Shown piece by piece: positions 59,821-64,000 of a stretch of DNA of 64,000 nucleotides (within the stretch, counting starts at the first letter, position 1; every line of letters begins with the position of its first letter). This DNA is from Rhizomicrobium sp963710025 (GTDB lineage: Bacteria; Pseudomonadota; Alphaproteobacteria; Micropepsales; Micropepsaceae). The notes beneath the pieces were generated by a model. That model ran no database searches. It had not been told where the DNA came from and was given only the letters and a program-made list of their open reading frames with translations. The stretch covers positions 372,001-436,000 of the forward strand of contig CAVPYO010000013.1 of the NCBI GenBank assembly GCA_963710025.1. The letters are read 5' to 3'. Made by a program: the position numbers and the translations under genes.

Positions 59821-60192
59821 ATGGCGAAAGCTACGGTGAAGACGACATCAGGTGCGGTAATTACGATTGAAGGCTCGGACGGTGAAGTGTCGAGCATTCT
59901 TGGCGTGTTCGAGAGGGCTACTGCCGTAGGACGCGCAAAAGAGACGCTCACCAAGGGCAAGCGAGCCGCCAAGGAGAACAAGAAACGGCAAAGCGCATCC
60001 GATCTAATAATCGCTCTAAAAGAAGATGGATTTTTCGAGAAGCCGAAGAGCTTAGGGGACATCTCAAAAGCCATTGAAGAAAAGGGCTATCTTTACCCGG
60101 TTACCACACTGTCAGGTGTTGTCCTCGGTCTTGTGCAGAAGGGATTCCTGCGCCGGAAAAAAATTGGAGGAAAATGGGCTTATGGCAAATAA
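59821..60192 (+). CDS. Winged-helix-like small protein A of a four-gene operon
   Basis: I do not recognise a named family. The N-terminal part (KTTSGAVITIEGSDGEVSSI) looks like a short beta hairpin plus helix; a basic linker follows (RAAKENKKRQ). The C-terminal part (residues 61-121: LIIALKEDGFFEKPKSLGDI, then GVVLGLVQKGFLRRKKIGGK) matches proteins B and C and has a winged-helix look. ATG at 59821. The region has lower GC than its neighbours. The next gene overlaps its end. Confidence 0.6.
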   Translation: MAKATVKTTSGAVITIEGSDGEVSSILGVFERATAVGRAKETLTKGKRAAKENKKRQSASDLIIALKEDGFFEKPKSLGDISKAIEEKGYLYPVTTLSGVVLGLVQKGFLRRKKIGGKWAYGK

Positions 60193-60460
60193 GCAAGCGA
60201 GCGCAGCCACGACGGCTACAGAAGCGCTAAAAATTCATTGGGAAGACGGATTCTTTACCTCTTGGCGCAAGTTCGGCGCGATTGAAGCGCAACTTGCCAA
60301 GCGAGGTAATCACTTCTCGGTTCCGGAACTCGGCATGGCGTTGAAAAGAGCAAAGCACCTCGTCCGGCGCGGAAAGCAAGGAAGCTACGAATACATCCAA
60401 AAGTATCCTGCGTCCGCGGTCGAATCGCCGACGAAGGCTAAGAAGAAAGCAAAGACATGA
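60182..60460 (+). CDS. Winged-helix-like small protein B
   Basis: The 92-residue protein (residues 13-72) repeats the A/C motif: LKIHWEDGFFTSWRKFGAIE, then ALKRAKHLVRRGKQGSYEYI. It lacks the N-terminal beta part of A and has a Lys-rich tail. ATG at 60182 lies inside the end of gene A. DNA binding is inferred from fold and charge. Confidence 0.58.
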   Translation: MANKQASAATTATEALKIHWEDGFFTSWRKFGAIEAQLAKRGNHFSVPELGMALKRAKHLVRRGKQGSYEYIQKYPASAVESPTKAKKKAKT

Positions 60461-60804
60461 ATCGCGATGAACTGACTTCTGTTCTTCAGCAGATAAGAGA
60501 ACTAGCGGACAAGGCTCTTCGTGTAGGTGGGCGGGAATCAAAATCACGCGCGCAAAAGAAGCCAGTTGCGACGGCGGCGCCATCTTCGCCCGGTAGCCTT
60601 CCGGATCACATTCTTCATTTGCGGGACACCGGCTTCTTCAGACAGCCAAAAACCATCGACGAAGTCCATGTGAAGCTTCAGTCGGCATATCACTGTGAGC
60701 GAGACCGAGTCTCCATGGCGCTTTTACGTCTCTTGAAACGCAAAAAACTGCGGAAAGCATTTAAGATGGTCAACGAGGAGAAGCAGACCGCGTATGTCTG
60801 GTGA
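60457..60804 (+). CDS. Winged-helix-like small protein C
   Basis: The 115-residue protein has an N-terminal helical, basic segment, then the shared motif (residues 49-114: ILHLRDTGFFRQPKTIDEVH, then MALLRLLKRKKLRKAFKMVN). It overlaps B by ATGA and the next gene by 11 bp, so all four are translationally coupled. Function is unknown. Confidence 0.58.
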   Translation: MNRDELTSVLQQIRELADKALRVGGRESKSRAQKKPVATAAPSSPGSLPDHILHLRDTGFFRQPKTIDEVHVKLQSAYHCERDRVSMALLRLLKRKKLRKAFKMVNEEKQTAYVW

Positions 60805-61567
60805 GGCCACAAAGGAAATCAGAGCGCTGCTCGTTCTGGAATTTGAAGCACGGCACATAGATGCTTTGCTGGATCATTTTTTTGGTGCTGTTGACAAATT
60901 CGTCGCTGGGGACTGGGAAGGTACCGCGCAAAAGGCAGGAAAGTTTGTTGAGGCTGTCACAAAGACATTAGTGTTACGCGCAGGTAAGACGATTACAGAT
61001 CCTCGCCATTTCTCTGCTGGCAACGAACTGAGACTTTTGGAGCACGTGAAGGATTATCCCGATACGCTGAGGCTTGTGATACCTCGGTCTGGAATCTTTG
61101 TGTACGAGATCGTGAGCAATCGTGGCGGCCGACACGACGCCCACGACATCAATGCGAATGTAATGGACGCCAGGGTGATCGTGCCAGCTATTTCGTGGAT
61201 GCTGGCCGAAATGGTGCGCTTTTGCAGCAAAACCGATCCCGAAACAGCAATGGCGCTAATCGATGAGCTTACAGAAAAAAAGTATCCGTATTCCGAAGAG
61301 ATAGACGGTCGTTCGTACGTGAATTTTCGTGGACTAAAGCCGGGAGAAATCGCGCTGTTAATCCTCTACTCGGCTTACCGTCGTCGGATAAACCGTCAGA
61401 CACTGGTCGACCTTGTTAAGAGGCATGGGGTGACCAAGAGTGCCGCAAACACTGCAGTCCACAGACTGAAGAACCTGGTCGATGATGCAGACGGAGAGTG
61501 GAAACTGAGAGGTATTGGAAAGCAGGAGGCGGAAGAGCTTCTCCAGAAGATCGGAGCCGTCAACTAA
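60794..61567 (+). CDS. HEPN-motif protein with C-terminal winged-helix-like region
   Basis: I do not recognise a named family. The 257-residue protein has a helical N-terminal domain with RGGRHDAHD (Arg110 to His117, an R-x6-H pattern as in HEPN RNases) followed by MDARVIVPAISWMLAEMVRF. The C-terminal third (GLKPGEIALLILYSAYRRRI, then AANTAVHRLKNLVD) looks like a winged-helix domain. It is the last gene of the operon. An abortive-infection or toxin-like role is inferred, not shown. Confidence 0.6.
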   Translation: MSGEATKEIRALLVLEFEARHIDALLDHFFGAVDKFVAGDWEGTAQKAGKFVEAVTKTLVLRAGKTITDPRHFSAGNELRLLEHVKDYPDTLRLVIPRSGIFVYEIVSNRGGRHDAHDINANVMDARVIVPAISWMLAEMVRFCSKTDPETAMALIDELTEKKYPYSEEIDGRSYVNFRGLKPGEIALLILYSAYRRRINRQTLVDLVKRHGVTKSAANTAVHRLKNLVDDADGEWKLRGIGKQEAEELLQKIGAVN

Positions 61568-61617
61568 CCCCCACCCCGAGCGCTTCGCGTTCGGACCTCC
61601 CCACAAAGGGGAGGTGA
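61568..61617. repeat. C/G-rich palindromic intergenic repeat (reverse orientation)
   Basis: This copy contains CCCCCACCCCGAGCGCTTCG and ACCTCCCCACAAAGGGGAGG, between the HEPN-motif gene and the Fic antitoxin gene. It belongs to the family of 3189-3310 by architecture. Confidence 0.6.
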
Positions 61618-61683
61618 AGAAAGGACAAAGCCTCGGGAGCCGAATTTGGTGCTTTTTGAAAGGGTTTCGGCTATAATTCTGCC

Positions 61684-61890
61684 ATGACTGAAACCTCCCT
61701 TCTCTCTCCTTCGGCCGTGATGCAAGCCCGCAAGCGCCGCCTTGCCGCGATGCGGTTGCAGGAGATCGAGGGCAATCCCCTGAGTGCCGATCAAGTCGCG
61801 ATGTTCGAGATGTTCGAGCGGGAGGCTTGGCCGCACGAGCGTCGCCGGGCCTACATTCTTGCCAAAGCCCGGCGCTTGGCCGCCGAGTGA
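61684..61890 (+). CDS. VbhA-like antitoxin of a Fic module
   Basis: The 68-residue protein (MTETSLLSPSAVMQARKRRL, then FEMFEREAWPHERRRAYILA) sits directly upstream of the Fic toxin and overlaps its start (GTGA). Known VbhA/class I antitoxins block Fic enzymes with an (S/T)xxxE(G/N) motif. Here Glu29-Gly30 is present in RLQEIEGNPL but the expected Ser/Thr at residue 25 is Leu, so the motif is imperfect. The role is inferred from position and pattern. Confidence 0.7.
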   Translation: MTETSLLSPSAVMQARKRRLAAMRLQEIEGNPLSADQVAMFEMFEREAWPHERRRAYILAKARRLAAE

Positions 61891-62468
61891 GCGGCGACGA
61901 TCCGTATACGTATCCGCACTCGATTGTGCTCCGCAACAAGCTCGGGATCATGGACGCGGCCGAACTCGATGATGTCGAGCGGGGATTGGTGGCTCAACGC
62001 GCCGCCGAAGGCATCCCGACCAGTCATTTCGACCTCGACCATCTCAGGGCGATTCACCGGCACTTGTTCCAAGACGTCTATGAATGGGCCGGTGAGATTC
62101 GTACCGTCGAACTCAACAAGGACGGGCAGCAATTCCAGTTCCGGCGCTTCATCGAGACCGGCATGGCGGACGTTCATCGGAGGCTTTCGGACACCAAGTT
62201 TCTCAAGGACCTTGACCGTGCGAGCTTCGCCAACGAGGCGGCGCGGATCATGGGAGACGTGAACTATGTGCATCCGTTTCGCGAGGGAAATGGGCGCACG
62301 CAACTTTTCTATCTCGAACAACTGGCCGAGCAAGCGGGTCATCCGCTCGACCTCGCGCGCCTCGATCCCGCGCGCTGGATGGAAGCATCGCGGCGGTCCC
62401 ACGAAGGCGACTACGCCGCGATGGCGGAGGAGATCGGAAGGGCATGCGAGGGGCATCAAGGCCGGTAA
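61887..62468 (+). CDS. Fic-domain protein (probable AMP transferase toxin)
   Basis: The 193-residue protein has the Fic active-site HPFREGNGR (residues 129-137), complete for the HPFx[D/E]GN[G/K]R consensus, and DLDHLRAIHRHLFQDVYEWA upstream. Fic enzymes attach AMP to target proteins such as gyrase or topoisomerase IV. The GTG at 61887 overlaps the antitoxin stop. Cognate pairing and toxicity are inferred. Confidence 0.88.
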   Translation: MSGDDPYTYPHSIVLRNKLGIMDAAELDDVERGLVAQRAAEGIPTSHFDLDHLRAIHRHLFQDVYEWAGEIRTVELNKDGQQFQFRRFIETGMADVHRRLSDTKFLKDLDRASFANEAARIMGDVNYVHPFREGNGRTQLFYLEQLAEQAGHPLDLARLDPARWMEASRRSHEGDYAAMAEEIGRACEGHQGR

Positions 62469-62478
62469 GCCCGCGCAT

Positions 62479-62540
62479 TACCCCCCACCGAAAAATTCGC
62501 ACAGCGAATTTTTCTGCCTCCCCCGCAAGGGGGGAGGCAA
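62479..62540. repeat. C/G-rich palindromic intergenic repeat
   Basis: This copy is almost identical to 3248-3310 in the same orientation (roughly six differences), sharing CCCCCCACCGAAAAAT and GCGAATTTTTCTGCCTCCCC, then GGGGGGAGGCAA. It lies between the Fic gene and PPK2. Confidence 0.8.
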
Positions 62541-62550
62541 GGACGTCCCC

Positions 62551-63447
62551 TCAATACCTCTCCTTCACCCACCGCTGGCTGCTCTTTTTCGGGCGGATGT
62601 AGGCGCCGTCGGGCTGGCGCGGCGGCAGTTCGAGCTGCACCGGGCGCAGATGCTTGTAGGGAATCTGATGCAGCAGATGGGCGATGCAGTTGAGGCGCGC
62701 CTTCTTCTTGTTGTCGGCGTTGACGATGTGCCAGGGCGTGCGCTTCTTGTCGGTGTGCTTCAGCATCACGTCCTTGGCGCGCGAATACTCCACCCAGCGC
62801 TCGCGCGATTCGATGTCCATGGGCGAGAGCTTCCAGCGCTTGATCGGGTTCTTCATGCGGTCGCGGAAGCGGCGCTCCTGCTCCTCGTCGTTGACCGAGA
62901 ACCAGTATTTGATGAGGTAGATGCCCGAGCGCACCAGCATCTCCTCGAACAGCGGGCAGGCGCGCAGGAACTCGCGGTATTCCGCGTCGGTGCAAAAGCC
63001 CATGACGTGCTCGACGCCGGCGCGGTTGTACCAGGAGCGGTCGAACAGCACGATCTCGCCGCGCGCCGGAAGCTGCTCCACATAGCGCTGGAAATACCAT
63101 TGGCCCTGCTCGCGGTCGGTGGGGGCCGGCAGCGCCACGATGCGACAGGAGCGCGGGTTGAGGCTCTCGGCGATGCGCTTGATGACGCCGCCCTTGCCCG
63201 CCGCGTCGCGCCCCTCGAAGATCACCACCACCTTGAGGCCTTCGAGCCGCACCCATTCCTGCAGCTTGAGGAGTTCGAACTGCAGGCGGGTGAGTTCGTC
63301 GATGTAGGAGTAGTTCTTGCCCGGCGGCTTGGGCGGCCGCGCGTCGCCCAGGATGTGCCAGCGCCGCTCGATGCGCGCCTTCTCCTTGGCGTCGCTGCGC
63401 ACCTCGTTGCGAACTTTCAAGAGCTTCGGCTTCTTGTGCTTGCTCAT
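62551..63447 (-). CDS. ppk2: Polyphosphate kinase 2 (PPK2 family)
   Basis: PPK2 enzymes transfer phosphate between polyphosphate and nucleotides. The 298-residue protein starts MSKHKKPKLLKVRNEVRSDA and has Walker A VIFEGRDAAGKGGVIKRIAE (residues about 76-95), Walker B FDRSWYNRAGVEHVMGF and the lid region with Arg residues. The ATG at 63447 gives the usual length. It is transcribed away from dnaN. PPK2 subclass and preferred nucleotide cannot be told. Confidence 0.93.
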   Translation of the reverse strand: MSKHKKPKLLKVRNEVRSDAKEKARIERRWHILGDARPPKPPGKNYSYIDELTRLQFELLKLQEWVRLEGLKVVVIFEGRDAAGKGGVIKRIAESLNPRSCRIVALPAPTDREQGQWYFQRYVEQLPARGEIVLFDRSWYNRAGVEHVMGFCTDAEYREFLRACPLFEEMLVRSGIYLIKYWFSVNDEEQERRFRDRMKNPIKRWKLSPMDIESRERWVEYSRAKDVMLKHTDKKRTPWHIVNADNKKKARLNCIAHLLHQIPYKHLRPVQLELPPRQPDGAYIRPKKSSQRWVKERY

Positions 63448-63559
63448 GGCCTGCCGCGGCGTTTGCCGCCTCCCTGGCCCCATGCTGCCGCCAATTTGCC
63501 AAGATAGGGTGAAGCCGGGCCGGCCCCCGCCGAAGCTGGCCTCTTGCCCCCTTGCCTGA

Positions 63560-63613
63560 TATAATTTCTCGCTTGAGTCCTTGGCTTTTATAAGTTCAAG
63601 TGAATCAAGGACT
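63560..63613 (+). promoter_or_regulatory. Possible dnaN promoter and leader hairpin
   Basis: TATAAT at 63560-63565 could be a -10, though no good -35 was seen. Downstream, AGTCCTTG (63576-63583) and CAAGGACT (63606-63613) are inverted repeats that may form a leader hairpin before dnaN. Confidence 0.4.
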
Positions 63614-63678
63614 TCCGGGGGCCTCGCGAGGGGACCGGAAGGGGCTTTTCTAGGAACCGCACGGCAGTCGGAAGACCC

Positions 63679-64000
63679 ATGAAAATCAACGTCGAACGCG
63701 GCGCTTTTTTGAAGGCGCTGAGCCATGTTCAGAGCGTCGTCGAACGGCGCAACACCATCCCGATCCTCTCGAACGTGATGATCGAGGCGGCCAAGGGCAC
63801 GCTGAAGCTCACCGCCACCGATCTGGACATCGAGATCGTCGAAGCCATCCCGGCCGACGTGCTGCGCAACGGCGCGGCCACCGCGCCCGCGCACATGCTC
63901 TACGACATCGTGCGCAAGCTGCCGGACGGCGCGCAGGTGCAGGCCGAACTGCTCGCCAGCGAAGGCGGCCGGCTGGCGGTCAGCGCCGGCACGGTGCGCT
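63679..64000 (+). CDS. dnaN: DNA polymerase III beta sliding clamp (partial, 3' end beyond window)
   Basis: DnaN clamps the replicative polymerase to DNA. The visible 107 residues begin MKINVERGAFLKALSHVQSV and continue RRNTIPILSNVMIEAAKGTL, then KLTATDLDIEIVEAI, all diagnostic of the first clamp domain. In most related genomes it follows dnaA directly; here it is displaced by about 6.6 kb of other genes. Confidence 0.96.
   Translation, partial: MKINVERGAFLKALSHVQSVVERRNTIPILSNVMIEAAKGTLKLTATDLDIEIVEAIPADVLRNGAATAPAHMLYDIVRKLPDGAQVQAELLASEGGRLAVSAGTVR

Noticed and set aside
1..64000. tRNA, rRNA, tmRNA or CRISPR
   Set aside because: No convincing cloverleaf, rRNA segment or regularly spaced repeat array was recognised; a covariance search would be needed to exclude short RNAs.

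Overview
The window is GC-rich and nearly saturated with tightly packed, often ATGA-overlapping genes. Gene content and order point to an Alphaproteobacterium. The run rpoZ-rsh-pyrE-pdxJ-acpS-lepB-rnc-era-recO-parC, one bifunctional (p)ppGpp enzyme, gatCAB, ubiE-ubiB, and rpsT close to dnaA all fit. A Rhizomicrobium/Micropepsales-like organism is my best guess, but it is an inference from style, not a proven placement. I recognised no rRNA, tRNA or CRISPR array.

Positions 1-11,600 (minus strand): parC (cut by the window edge), recO, era, rnc, lepB, acpS, pdxJ, pyrE, rsh and rpoZ, then two small envelope/secreted proteins and a slipin. Positions 11,700-23,500: folK, a NYN nuclease-like gene, a family 5-type uracil-DNA glycosylase, an AhpD-like/PadR divergent pair, smpB-dapA, a soluble lytic transglycosylase, a Sel1 protein, a 26-residue lysine-rich microprotein, gatCAB and ruvX. 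Positions 23,500-34,500 (plus strand): an MFS carrier, pyrB-pyrC'-plsY-dprA, topA, rnr and rpmG.

Positions 34,500-54,600: hydrolases, a lipid kinase next to an alkylglycerone-phosphate-synthase-like flavoprotein, a FemAB-like/polysaccharide deacetylase pair, coaBC-dut-Rrf2-cysK, a glycerophosphodiesterase, two tandem PAS proteins, a MATE carrier, ubiB-ubiE, mutM, an ArsR/AHSA1 pair, arfB, an enoyl-CoA hydratase and rpsT.

Positions 54,600-64,000 hold the replication-initiation region, and it is unusual. dnaA and dnaN, usually adjacent or close, are separated by about 6.6 kb. That gap contains an apparently intact IS1595-type element (23-bp terminal repeats, exact 8-bp target duplication, three passenger genes), a lower-GC four-gene operon of three related winged-helix-like small proteins plus a HEPN-motif protein, a Fic toxin with a small antitoxin, and a PPK2 kinase. 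The four-gene operon is the best candidate for an undescribed system.

Two families of short intergenic palindromic repeats are scattered through the window. One of them supplies the last codons and stop codon of both rsh and the padR-like gene.
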